Under the pieces are notes generated by a model. The model made no database searches. It had not been told where the DNA came from and was given only the letters and a program-made list of their open reading frames with translations. Below, one piece after another: positions 45,316-53,733 of a stretch of 64,000 bases of DNA. Source of the stretch: Verrucomicrobiota bacterium (lineage in GTDB: Bacteria; Verrucomicrobiota; Verrucomicrobiia; Limisphaerales; DSYF01). Location: assembly GCA_025457615.1 (NCBI GenBank), contig JALOTZ010000016.1:1-64000 (forward strand). Direction: 5' to 3'. Both the position numbers and the translations under genes were made by a program. Positions within the stretch are counted from its first letter, which is position 1; every line of letters begins with the position of its first letter.

Positions 45316-46491
45316 TCACACCCCCCCGATCCAGTGGCGGTCTTCCCACACCGCTTTAAGCGAGGTGAGGTTGCGGGAATCCAGGACGTGCCGGGCGGCG
45401 GTCAGGAGCCTGCCCCGCTTCGCCGCGTTCCAGGCGTCGCTCGCATTGATGGCCACATGCTGGAGGATGCTCGGGTCGCGGTAGCAATCAATCATGCAAC
45501 GCTGGCAGCCGTCGCGGATGAGCTTGGACTGGTCGAACTCGTAGATGTTGCACATGGGTTTCTCCCAGTAATGGCAACGGTAGAGATCGAGCTTCCAATC
45601 GAGGTAGAAATACTTGTGCCCGCCCAGGCACCCGAACCGCTCGGGTTCCTTCCGCAGGTGCCGCTGCATCTCGGTGAGCGATTCGGTGGGGTTGACCACC
45701 GGAAACCCGCTGCGCCGCTTCATCTGCTTGATCTTCTCGAACACGCCGAGAAGTTCGTCGGTCGTGTAGCTGACCAGGCTGGATTGACTGAAGCTCAGGT
45801 AACTGGATTCGAGCGAGGTCAGCGGGTAGCTGAACGTGCAACTCTTGAACCCGAGCGACTTCAGGAAGTCCGGCAGTCGGTCGTAGTCGTCGATCAACCG
45901 GCTGGCCGTGATGCTGGCGGTGGTTTGGATGCCCTGCGCCTGGAAGAACACGTTGGCCCGCTGGATCTTGCGGCAAACGTCCGGCAGCCCGCGGTTCTTC
46001 TCGTGCTTCGACACGTCGTGGGCGTCGATGGACATGATCACGCTGGTCAGGCCGGCGGCCGCGTATTGGGGCATGTTGGCCTCGGTCCAGAGGCCGCCGT
46101 TGGTGCAAATCATCGGGCGCACCCCTTTCTCCGCCGCATACCGCACCATGGCCAGCAGGTCCTTGTGCGCCATGGGCTCCCCCCCCACGAACAGGAGATA
46201 ACCGATGTGGTTGCGTGCGCAGATGTCGATGACGTCCCGCGCCTGCGGCAGCGTGACGCTCTGGCGGGCCTTGGGATCGAACTGGGACCGGGCGAAGCCG
46301 CAGAAGCCACAGTCGGCGTTGCAGATGTTGGTGATGGCGAACTGGAGATAACCGGGGCCGCCGTGGTCGAGGACCTCCTTGAAGAGCTGCCAGGCGCCCT
46401 TGCCCGGGCGAACGACCGGGGCCGCCACCGGCTCGGGACGCACCGGGGCCGCTTCGTCCGGCTCGCGCTCAATTAGTGTGCCTGCACTCAT
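45316..46491 (-). CDS. Radical SAM protein with SPASM-like C-terminus
   Basis: 391 residues from ATG 46491 (MSAGTLIEREPD); upstream codons are non-homologous. The radical SAM cluster is CNADCGFCGF, with GGEPMAHKDL and ICTNGGLW following. Cys-rich sequence near the C-terminus (GCLGGHKYFYLDWKLDLYRC, then CQRCMIDCYRD) suggests auxiliary Fe-S clusters. The overall pattern resembles HpnH/peptide-modification enzymes, but no substrate can be assigned. It is alone on the minus strand. Confidence 0.85.
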   Translation of the reverse strand: MSAGTLIEREPDEAAPVRPEPVAAPVVRPGKGAWQLFKEVLDHGGPGYLQFAITNICNADCGFCGFARSQFDPKARQSVTLPQARDVIDICARNHIGYLLFVGGEPMAHKDLLAMVRYAAEKGVRPMICTNGGLWTEANMPQYAAAGLTSVIMSIDAHDVSKHEKNRGLPDVCRKIQRANVFFQAQGIQTTASITASRLIDDYDRLPDFLKSLGFKSCTFSYPLTSLESSYLSFSQSSLVSYTTDELLGVFEKIKQMKRRSGFPVVNPTESLTEMQRHLRKEPERFGCLGGHKYFYLDWKLDLYRCHYWEKPMCNIYEFDQSKLIRDGCQRCMIDCYRDPSILQHVAINASDAWNAAKRGRLLTAARHVLDSRNLTSLKAVWEDRHWIGGV

Positions 46492-46624
46492 GTTGTAAGG
46501 CCCATCATAGTGGCCGGACGCGGGAGGCCTGGGCAAACCTTTCTTGGCGGTCACGCAGGGATTCCGTAGGTGCCGCGGCCTTCGATGGTTAACGCGGGGG
46601 CTGGCACCCGCCGCCGCCTTGGGT

Positions 46625-46740
46625 GGCATCCGCAACCTCGGCGAACTCCACGCGACGATGGACACCGGCGTGCTCGCCGCCTACGGTTGGACCGACCTGC
46701 TCCCCAGATGCGCCTGCGAATTCCTGCTCGGTTATCAAGG
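46625..46740 (+). pseudogene. Fragment of a restriction-modification DNA methylase
   Basis: The frame reads NLGELHATMDTGVLAAYGWT, then DLLPRCACEFLLGY, which matches the C-terminal pattern of Eco57I/MmeI-type methylases (HxxMDxAVLxAYGWxD). There is no methylase core or start around it, and the flanks run into repeat words (AATCTGTGTCCATCTG). It is a residual fragment only. Confidence 0.6.
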
Positions 46741-46826
46741 CGCAGCGTTGGGGATGCTTTGGATCTTCGGACCTCTGTCCGGTCTGCTTGAATCTGTGTC
46801 CATCTGCTTAATCTGCGGAAACGAGT

Positions 46827-47975
46827 TCATGCCAGCGCCTCTCGGACCCGGCCCAACTCCGCCACCGACACGCACTCGATGTTCTCATCCATCGGGTAGC
46901 CGGTCTTCCCCGGATAAACCACCCAGAGCTTCTCCAGCTTCAAGTCCTGCATGGCGATCCGCATGGATTTTGTGATTGTCGGCGCGTCCTGATACTTGAT
47001 CTCGAAGCCCCAGCGCTTTCCTTTCGCCAACACCATCAAATCCAATTCGGCCCGGCTGTGCGTGGCCCAGAAGTAGGCGTTGCGTTCTCCGGCCCAGGAC
47101 AGGATTTGCTCGATCACGAATCCCTCCCACGACGCGCCCAATTTGGGATGCCCCTGCAACGCCGCCAAATCCGGGATGCCCAGCAGCGTGTGCAGCAGAC
47201 CCGAATCCCGCACATAAACCTTGGGCGACTTGACCACCCGCTTGCCCAGATTCTCGAACCACGGCTGAAGCTGCCGCACCATGTAGGCCCCGGTGAGCAG
47301 ATCGAGGTATTTCCGCGTCGTGTGATGCGTCACCCCCAGCGAACCGCCAATCTCCGATCCGTTCCAAAGTTGCCCGTGATGGTGCGCCAGCATCGTCCAG
47401 AACCGCCGCAAGGTCTCCGACGGTACTTGCACCCCGAGCTGCGGCAGGTCCCGCTCCAGAAAGGTCCGCGCAAACGTCAGCCGCCACTTGTGGCTGTCTT
47501 CATCGCTCTCGGCCAGGAACGACAGCGGGAAACCACCACGCAGCCAGAGCCGGTCGCGTCGCTCCACGCCGATTTCCCCGAGCGTGAACCCGCTCATGTC
47601 CACGAAACATATCCGTCCAGCCAAGCTGTCCGACGCCCGCCGCATCAGGTCCGGCGACGCGCTCCCCAGCACGATGAACCGGCAGGGCAACGGACGCCGG
47701 TCCGCCAGCACTCGCAACAACATCGTCAGCTCTGGCCGCCGTTGGATCTCGTCCAAGATTACGACTCCGCGCGCCGCCTCCAACACCAACTGCGGGTTGG
47801 CCAGCTTGGCTTGGTCGTTGGGGTCTTCCAGATCGAAATACACGGCTCTTTCCCGGTGCCCGATCTCTCTCGCCAAAGTCGTCTTGCCGCACTGCCGCGG
47901 CCCGAGAATCCCGGTAACCGGACTACGCTTAAGCCCGTCTTCGACTTGCCCCAGCAACTCAGCTCGCTCGATCAT
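46827..47975 (-). CDS. AAA ATPase with DUF4143 domain
   Basis: 382 residues. Walker A is GPRQCGKTTLAREI; Walker B is VVILDEIQRRPEL. The C-terminal DUF4143 nuclease-like domain contains SRAELDLMVLAKGKRWGFEI (E-x-D-x9-E-type PD-(D/E)xK). The N-terminal start ATG 47975 gives MIERAELLGQVE. These proteins are common in accessory regions, some near TA or defence loci; the function is unknown. Confidence 0.9.
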   Translation of the reverse strand: MIERAELLGQVEDGLKRSPVTGILGPRQCGKTTLAREIGHRERAVYFDLEDPNDQAKLANPQLVLEAARGVVILDEIQRRPELTMLLRVLADRRPLPCRFIVLGSASPDLMRRASDSLAGRICFVDMSGFTLGEIGVERRDRLWLRGGFPLSFLAESDEDSHKWRLTFARTFLERDLPQLGVQVPSETLRRFWTMLAHHHGQLWNGSEIGGSLGVTHHTTRKYLDLLTGAYMVRQLQPWFENLGKRVVKSPKVYVRDSGLLHTLLGIPDLAALQGHPKLGASWEGFVIEQILSWAGERNAYFWATHSRAELDLMVLAKGKRWGFEIKYQDAPTITKSMRIAMQDLKLEKLWVVYPGKTGYPMDENIECVSVAELGRVREALA

Positions 47976-48271
47976 CCCTGAAAATTGGAAGTGATAGTGC
48001 TAAAATGCAAGAACATCCTCCGCAGCCCTGTTTTCATTGGCTATTTGTGGCCACAAAAAGGCACAAACGACTCAAGAAGAGTTCTCTATTCCCCCTTTTG
48101 TGCTCTTGGTGCCTCTTTGTGGCTGCTCATCCGATCTTCCTCACAGCTCGCTTCAAGGCTCGCCTTCAGCAGCTCGAACGCTTTGGTCATCCAAGCTTTC
48201 ATGCAGAGGTTTTCTACTCAAATAAGAACTCGTTGTAAATGAGATAGTTATGCCAAATCAACCGCAACCAC
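47976..48271. repeat. Inverted CACAAAG-type repeat
   Basis: GGCCACAAAAAGGCACAAAC (48049-48068) and, inverted, TTTTGTGCTCTTGGTGCCTC then TTTGTGGC (about 48096-48123) form an imperfect hairpin of about 75 bases. The word family is the same as at 17644-17767. No gene is seen in this interval. The AAA/DUF4143 promoter is also here. Confidence 0.5.
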
Positions 48272-48412
48272 TCAAACAAGAATCCGGGCGTGGGACTTAA
48301 CTTCTACAGCGCTGGTCACCGTCGCCTGGCCGCCGGCGAAATCATCCCGTCCGTGGCTCAGGTAGCACCGGGTCTCCACGTAGATGATGTCTCCGATCTT
48401 CGGAGTCGTCAT
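48272..48412 (-). CDS. Small protein with SHGRDDFAGG motif, probably truncated
   Basis: 46 residues from ATG 48412, with a strong ribosome binding site (CAGGAGA) seven bases upstream. KIGDIIYVETRCYLSHGRDD, then FAGGQATVTSAVEV, resembles a recurrent small protein family; typical members continue with an aromatic stretch (…FNW…). Here the frame stops after HARILV, and a different frame carries TPGFLFEWL, so a frameshift or truncation is likely. It may be the last gene of the DUF932 operon. Confidence 0.6.
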   Translation of the reverse strand: MTTPKIGDIIYVETRCYLSHGRDDFAGGQATVTSAVEVKSHARILV

Positions 48413-48458
48413 GGGTCTCTCCTGGGCAGTCGATGCGATGCTGTCTCAAGCCGGTTGG

Positions 48459-49064
48459 TCATGATGTGATCTCGGGCGGTTCCGTGACTGGTTCCCCGGC
48501 GTTGGCGGCGCGTTCCAGGCGCTGGACCACGTCGTTGAGCTTCCTCGCCAACGGTTTGACACGATTGCTGCTGAAACCATCGGCGAGGGCGCGGTAATAC
48601 CACAGCGTCCCGGCTTTGCCGCCACTGAACCGGCCCCAGAGCGCGTCGCCCATGACTTCGTAGTCGTGCAGGATGCTCTGTGCGTTGTGCAGCTTGTCGG
48701 CGGCGGAAACGAGTTGAACCGACTCGGGCGCCGTGCGGACATGCGCCACGTAGGCCTGCTTGCGTTGCGTCCAGGGCGGCTTGGGCGTCTGGTCCGTGTC
48801 GGTGCAGCCGGCCACGATGGCGGCAACCTCTCCGCCAAACCGCGCCTCGATGTCCGCCTGCCGCTCCGGTCCCCCGGAATCCTCGACTGCGTCGTGCAGC
48901 AAGGCGGCGATGGCTTCGGCTTCCGTTGCCCCATGTTCAAGGGCGATGGCGGTCACGGCCAGCAGGTGGGCCAGGTAGGGAATGTCAGTGCCCTTGCGGA
49001 CCTGCGTGGCATGGGCACGCGCGGCGTAGAGCAGGGTGTCCTCAAATCGTTGTGTCAGTTTCAT
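48459..49064 (-). CDS. HD-domain phosphohydrolase, RelA/SpoT hydrolase-like
   Basis: 201 residues. The HD signature is spread over YAARAHATQVRKGTDIPYLA (His), LLHDAVEDSGG (His-Asp) and SAADKLHNAQSIL (Asp). This matches the hydrolase half of RelA/SpoT and Mesh1-like enzymes, so a (p)ppGpp- or nucleotide-phosphohydrolase role is possible. It starts 17 bases after the DUF932 stop on the same strand. Confidence 0.82.
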   Translation of the reverse strand: MKLTQRFEDTLLYAARAHATQVRKGTDIPYLAHLLAVTAIALEHGATEAEAIAALLHDAVEDSGGPERQADIEARFGGEVAAIVAGCTDTDQTPKPPWTQRKQAYVAHVRTAPESVQLVSAADKLHNAQSILHDYEVMGDALWGRFSGGKAGTLWYYRALADGFSSNRVKPLARKLNDVVQRLERAANAGEPVTEPPEITS

Positions 49065-49081
49065 GGTGTCCTTCTATTTGC

Positions 49082-50080
49082 TCAGTTCTTCCATCCTTGG
49101 GCCATGGTCGTCGCCAGGCGGTAGGCGCGCGCCTTGGTGTAGTATCCGCTCCCGAACCAGATTGACTGAAGGTGGAAGGCCGGGCCTTTGCGATGAGAGG
49201 AGTAGTCCACCAGCTCCGTGACGCCGTTGTACGCTGCCCACAGGCTACTGCGGGCTGGACCCGCGGAGTTCCCCGTCCCCTGCTCGAAGAGGTATCTTGC
49301 CTGCTTTCGTGCCTTGGCCACGCGCTGGAGACCACGGGTGTCGTGCGGGTCAGCAGGCGCTGGAAACACTCTCGTCAGGTACTCGGCCAGGCGCTTCTCG
49401 TCCATCGGGATCGTGGCCATTGTTCGGAAACATGCCTCCAGTTCGTCAAACCCCTGCTTGATGTTGCGAAGGTTGTCGGTCGCCAAGGCCATCTGCTCGC
49501 GCAACCGCGAAGTGTGCCTAACCCGGATGAGACTTCCCACGCTCGACGGCGTCATCAGGCTGTTCCAGCACACGAAGCGCATGGGCGCGAATTTCACCCG
49601 CACGCTGGCACTGCCGTCGTGGCTGTTGCTCAGCAGAAGGTATTTCCCGACCCGGTCGTCAGGGGTCACATGGATCTCGCCCGGAAGCCGGGCGAGAATC
49701 CATACATGCTCACCCAGGCCGACGGCCCCAGCCGCGTGGTAAACCGCCTCTCCTCTGCCAACAATGGGATCAAACCAATCGAACGCCTTCCGGTTCTGGA
49801 GGAGAGAATAGTTTTTGCCAACAATCCCCAGAGCCGTCGGCTCTTTGCTCTGCAATTGGTCCTCGCGGACCACGGCAAACTTATTGGTGATACCGACATG
49901 CCGCCTGCCGGTCTTCAGGGCGATGGGCATCTTGACCACGTTCCAGTCGAGGTGCGCCTCCTGAATCGCTTCGGCAGCCGTAACCGGCCCGCTGAGCTTC
50001 TGGCCCAAGCCGTGCCAGGGAACCACGCCTGAATACATCATGGCCGGCTGACCTTTGATGATCGGCACGAGGGTGCTCAT
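49082..50080 (-). CDS. DUF932 (phage/plasmid-like) protein
   Basis: 332 residues from ATG 50080, with AAGGA as ribosome binding site. The family pattern is clear: PWHGLGQKLSGPVTAAEAIQ, then EHVWILARLPGEI, FVCWNSLMT and YVCGNG-like text (FAPMRFVCWNSLMTPSS). DUF932 proteins occur on plasmids, phages and accessory islands and their role is unknown. The start overlaps the stop of a 46-residue ORF by ATGA. Confidence 0.9.
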   Translation of the reverse strand: MSTLVPIIKGQPAMMYSGVVPWHGLGQKLSGPVTAAEAIQEAHLDWNVVKMPIALKTGRRHVGITNKFAVVREDQLQSKEPTALGIVGKNYSLLQNRKAFDWFDPIVGRGEAVYHAAGAVGLGEHVWILARLPGEIHVTPDDRVGKYLLLSNSHDGSASVRVKFAPMRFVCWNSLMTPSSVGSLIRVRHTSRLREQMALATDNLRNIKQGFDELEACFRTMATIPMDEKRLAEYLTRVFPAPADPHDTRGLQRVAKARKQARYLFEQGTGNSAGPARSSLWAAYNGVTELVDYSSHRKGPAFHLQSIWFGSGYYTKARAYRLATTMAQGWKN

Positions 50081-50217
50081 GGATTGATTCCTTTCTGTTC
50101 CACTTGCTCCAACCTGGTCGCCAGCACCTCGGGCCACTGCGCGGCCAGGTTCTCCAGAGCCGCCCACCACATGAGTCCGCTGATCTCGGCCGCTCCTCGG
50201 GGTTCGCTCTCTTTCAT
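50077..50217 (-). CDS. Small protein (46 aa) upstream of DUF932
   Basis: ATG 50217 to TGA 50077, overlapping the DUF932 start by ATGA. The sequence is helical (ISGLMWWAALENLAAQWPEV). Its start lies 66 bases from the divergent LysR gene, so it is probably the first gene of the operon opposite the regulator. No function is known. Confidence 0.55.
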   Translation of the reverse strand: MKESEPRGAAEISGLMWWAALENLAAQWPEVLATRLEQVEQKGINP

Positions 50218-50273
50218 CGCAATGCAGCATCGCGCGAGAAGAGTTGTCTTGAAAGCCCAACAATATTGATTAA

Positions 50274-50291
50274 CTTAACCACGTGGTTAAG
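50274..50291. promoter_or_regulatory. Perfect 18-bp palindrome over the LysR start codon
   Basis: CTTAACCACGTGGTTAAG is self-complementary and contains the GTG start of the LysR gene. It lies in the short divergent gap between the regulator and the 46-aa/DUF932/HD operon. It is a likely operator for the regulator, with autoregulation. Confidence 0.6.
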
Positions 50292-51221
50292 TATGAATCC
50301 CTTTTCACGCAGGGTGGCCTGTCCTTGGACCGGCTGCGTAACTTCGCCCTGATTGCCCAGGCCGGCGGGCTGAGTCGGGCGGCGGGAGGCGACCCGGCCC
50401 GGATGAGCCTGTTCAGCAAACAGGTCAAGGAGTTGGAAAGCTTTTTCGGCGTGGCGCTTACCCGTCGCCAGGGGCGCATGGTCCGACTCACGGAGGCCGG
50501 GCAGCAGCTCGCCCAACTGGCGCAGGCGCACCTGGGCGGGTTGGAGGATTTCCAGCAGACCTGCCAAGGCTTGCCGCCAACCCTCAGCGTGGGCGCCAGC
50601 AACAGCGTGCTGGAATGGCTCCTCCTGCCCCGGATGGGGCGGTTGCGGGAGGCCCTGCCCAACACCCTGTTCGAGTTCTACTCGGGCCGGACGCAGGACC
50701 TCGTCCAACGACTGACCGACATGAGTCTGGACCTGGCGCTGGTGCGCGAGGATGCGGTGGTCCGCCCGCTCAAGGTCAAGCGCGTGGCTGTGCTCAGCTA
50801 CTCCCTGTTTGTGCCGCGGCGGCTGGCGGACAGGATTCGGACCGATGACCTCAAGGCAGCTATGGCCAGCCTGCCCCTGGCAACCTCGATTGGCGGACAG
50901 TTTCGTGAACAATTGACGGCGACGGCGCAAAAGGCCAAATGGCCGCTCCGGATCGAACTGTCCTGCTCGTCCTTCACGCAGGCCGCCCGTGCGGTGAAGG
51001 CCGGTGCGATGGGTGCGGTGCTGCCGAGTCTGGCGGCGGTGGAGTTGGGGCCACCGGAAGCGATGCAGTTCGAGCTTCCGTTCCTGAAATCCTACTCGCG
51101 GCCAATCGGTGTGGCCTGGAATCCGCGGCTCACCGAGGTGCGTCCGCTGGTGGAACGTGCGGTCAACGCCGTGCAGAAGGCACTGGCGGGTGGCGGGCTG
51201 GAAGCATCCACGCCGAGTTGA
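50283..51221 (+). CDS. LysR-family transcriptional regulator
   Basis: 312 residues. The start GTG 50283 lies inside the palindrome. The N-terminal HTH reads LDRLRNFALIAQAGGLSRAA followed by SLFSKQVKELESFFGVALTR. The effector-binding domain follows (SVGASNSVLEWLLLPRMGRL). It probably controls the divergent operon (46-aa ORF, DUF932, HD, small protein). The effector is unknown. Confidence 0.88.
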   Translation: MVKYESLFTQGGLSLDRLRNFALIAQAGGLSRAAGGDPARMSLFSKQVKELESFFGVALTRRQGRMVRLTEAGQQLAQLAQAHLGGLEDFQQTCQGLPPTLSVGASNSVLEWLLLPRMGRLREALPNTLFEFYSGRTQDLVQRLTDMSLDLALVREDAVVRPLKVKRVAVLSYSLFVPRRLADRIRTDDLKAAMASLPLATSIGGQFREQLTATAQKAKWPLRIELSCSSFTQAARAVKAGAMGAVLPSLAAVELGPPEAMQFELPFLKSYSRPIGVAWNPRLTEVRPLVERAVNAVQKALAGGGLEASTPS

Positions 51222-51549
51222 ACAAATTGCTGACGACGAGAGGGAAAGGCGTTACGCTCGTGGCGTTTAGAAAACCAGACAGGAACACACAACGACAACG
51301 ATCTAAACCAACAATTTGATTTCGCGTAGCTTCGGCTGCTGTCCACTACGAAACTGGTAATTTCACTTGGAAGACAGCGCTCAAGCACGCCCCGCCTGGG
51401 GCGTGCCCAAAGCGTTCTTCCAAGGGCATACCAGTGCCCGTAGTGGGACGTGAGTAAGCACGTCCCACTTCTTTGGCACGGTTACCCCCTTGGAGACAGT
51501 CAACCTGACAGGGCTGATTCGCGCGCGAGCGAATTCAGCTTTTGTCTGC
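51222..51549. other. Intergenic region before the modification gene, two hairpins
   Basis: Two perfect hairpins are seen: GCACGCCCC/GGGGCGTGC with loop GCCT (51385-51406) and GTGGGACGTG/CACGTCCCAC with a six-base loop (51443-51468). The first may terminate the LysR transcript although no U-tract follows. The second lies before the modification gene and may be an operator. No gene is seen. Confidence 0.5.
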
Positions 51550-53733
51550 ATGGCTAAGATTGAGGATTTGATTGCGCAAATCCCCGACGAGCGCCTCCGC
51601 AAGGGGATTGCCGCCGAGGTGAAGGCGCTAAAAAAGACCAAGAAGTTCGGGCTCGTCTTTGAGGAGCATCTGCCGGAAACAGTGCGGCTGCCCAAGCTGC
51701 CGGTGAAGCCAGGCGAACTGGTGGCTCTCAAACGCGAATCCGGCAGCCACCTATGGCGGGTCAAAAGCATCCACAAGAACGCCGCTCTCTGTGACCGCGC
51801 GGTGGAGGGTTATCCGGCAACAAACGAAACCAGCAAGGAATTTCCCGTTTCCGATCTCGTGGTGGTGCGCAGCTTTGGCGACCCGATTTATCCCGCGCTT
51901 GTACCGGTGGATCGCGTCGAGCGCGGCGGGCCGGACAAGCCGTGGCATGTGCTCATCAACGCCGACAACTTCCACGCCCTGCAACTGCTGCTCTACTGCT
52001 ACGAAGGCCAGGTGGACGTGATTTACATAGACCCACCTTACAACACCGGCGCACGCGATTGGAAATACAACAACGACTACGTCGATGGGAACGACCCTTG
52101 GAGGCACAGCAAATGGCTCTCGTTCATGGAAAAGCGGCTTAAACTGGCCAAACGGCTCTTGAAACCTGACGGCGTAATCGTTGTAACAATTGACGAGCAC
52201 GAAGTTCAGCATTTGGGGTGTTTGCTGTCCCAACTCTTTCCCAACAGTCGGCGGCAGATGGTAACAATTGTGAATAACGGCGCAGGAGTCAGCCAAGGCG
52301 GTTTCTACCGAGTTGAAGAGTATGCCTATTTTTGCTTTCTGGGGAATTCAAAGCCAGTTCCTGGAGAGGACGATTTACTCTCGTATGAGGGCAAGTTGGA
52401 TAAAACGCCGATTTGGTTTTCAATGATCCGCTACGGCGGGATAAATGCGTTACCCTCGAAACGGCGCGGGCTCGTTTATCCAATCGCCATTGATCCCAAG
52501 ACAAACCGGATCGTCGGCTGCGGTAAGACACTCAAACAACGGGCCGATGATAATGAAGTTTCTGGCCACCTTGACGGGTGGCGTCCAAACCCGAAGGAAA
52601 CGCTCAATGGTTATCCAGTTGTTTGGCCGTTTCGCGGGAACGGTTCTGTGTCAACATGGCAGCTCTTTCCAGAAACATTGATGAGCCTCGCCAAGGAGGG
52701 GTTTGTAAGGGTGCGCCCACAGAAAAACGGACCTGGCGGCAATCAATGGTCAATCAGCTACGTAAAAAGTGGCAATCAGAGAAAAGTCCGCAGCGGGGAT
52801 ATCGCGACGCTTGGAAGAGAGGAAAGCGATGGACCGCTAATCCTCGGAAAGGCGGAGCGCAATGTAATTCCAAAAACAGTTTGGCGGCGTGCCCGTCATG
52901 ATGCCGGAAAGTGGGGTTCGCGATCGATTCGGGAGATTCTTGGCGATGTTTCATTCGACTACGCGAAGTCGCCTTATGCGCTCTTTGACACACTGGCCTC
53001 ATTAGTAGGCAATCGGAGAGAAGCCCTGGTATTCGACTTCTTCGGTGGGTCGGGAACAACTCTCCACGCCACGGTCATGTTGAACGCAGCAGACGGCGGG
53101 CGCCGCCAGTGCGTGTTGGTAACCAATAACGAGGTGGATGAGGAGCGTGCGAAGCACCTCTTGAAATCGGGAGTGCATCCTGGTGAAAAAGCATACGAGG
53201 CGGAAGGAATCTGCGAGGCGGTTTGCTGGCCAAGGTGCAAGTACGCGATCCAAGGATCTCGTGACGATGGAACGAAACTGGAAGGCGTTTACCAGATCAA
53301 AAGAGCGGATGGTGAGGAAATACCGCTGAAAGAGGGCTTTTTTGAGAACATCGAGTATTTTCGGTTGGAGTTCCTTGACCCACATCACGTGGCGCGCGGT
53401 GATGCGTTCCAAGCTGTGCTACCCATCCTCTGGCTGATGGCGGGTTGTCGCGGCAAGCGGGAGGATTCCAAAGGTTCGCAGGCGTGGTTTATTCCCAAGC
53501 ACGCCCCGTTCGCAGTGCTCATCAAGGAGAAGGAGTTTCGCACCTTTCGTGAGGCGTTGGGCAAACGCCCCGACATCGAATGGGTCTTTCTAGTCACGGA
53601 TTCGGAGGAGAACTTCGGCCTCATGCGGCGGGCGCTTGGGCGCAAGTATCAATCGGTGCAGCTCTACAAGAGCTACCTGGAGAATTTCCGGCTCAACACG
53701 CCCGAAGCGCTGGGTAACGGAGGTGCAGCATGA
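51550..53733 (+). CDS. Adenine-specific DNA methyltransferase, type III Mod-like
   Basis: 727 residues from ATG 51550 (MAKIEDLIAQIPDERL). Motif IV DPPY is at 161-164 and motif I FDFFGGSGTTLHA near 496-508, the beta-class order of type III Mod. The middle region holds the target-recognition segment. A C-terminal extension of about 180 residues (PFAVLIKEKEFRTFREALGK) is not part of the methylase core. It overlaps the helicase gene by ATGA. Confidence 0.9.
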   Translation: MAKIEDLIAQIPDERLRKGIAAEVKALKKTKKFGLVFEEHLPETVRLPKLPVKPGELVALKRESGSHLWRVKSIHKNAALCDRAVEGYPATNETSKEFPVSDLVVVRSFGDPIYPALVPVDRVERGGPDKPWHVLINADNFHALQLLLYCYEGQVDVIYIDPPYNTGARDWKYNNDYVDGNDPWRHSKWLSFMEKRLKLAKRLLKPDGVIVVTIDEHEVQHLGCLLSQLFPNSRRQMVTIVNNGAGVSQGGFYRVEEYAYFCFLGNSKPVPGEDDLLSYEGKLDKTPIWFSMIRYGGINALPSKRRGLVYPIAIDPKTNRIVGCGKTLKQRADDNEVSGHLDGWRPNPKETLNGYPVVWPFRGNGSVSTWQLFPETLMSLAKEGFVRVRPQKNGPGGNQWSISYVKSGNQRKVRSGDIATLGREESDGPLILGKAERNVIPKTVWRRARHDAGKWGSRSIREILGDVSFDYAKSPYALFDTLASLVGNRREALVFDFFGGSGTTLHATVMLNAADGGRRQCVLVTNNEVDEERAKHLLKSGVHPGEKAYEAEGICEAVCWPRCKYAIQGSRDDGTKLEGVYQIKRADGEEIPLKEGFFENIEYFRLEFLDPHHVARGDAFQAVLPILWLMAGCRGKREDSKGSQAWFIPKHAPFAVLIKEKEFRTFREALGKRPDIEWVFLVTDSEENFGLMRRALGRKYQSVQLYKSYLENFRLNTPEALGNGGAA

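Noticed and set aside
46544-46975. 143-residue plus-strand ORF as a gene
   Set aside because: Only residues 28-65 resemble a methylase end; the rest is repeat and the antisense of the AAA gene.
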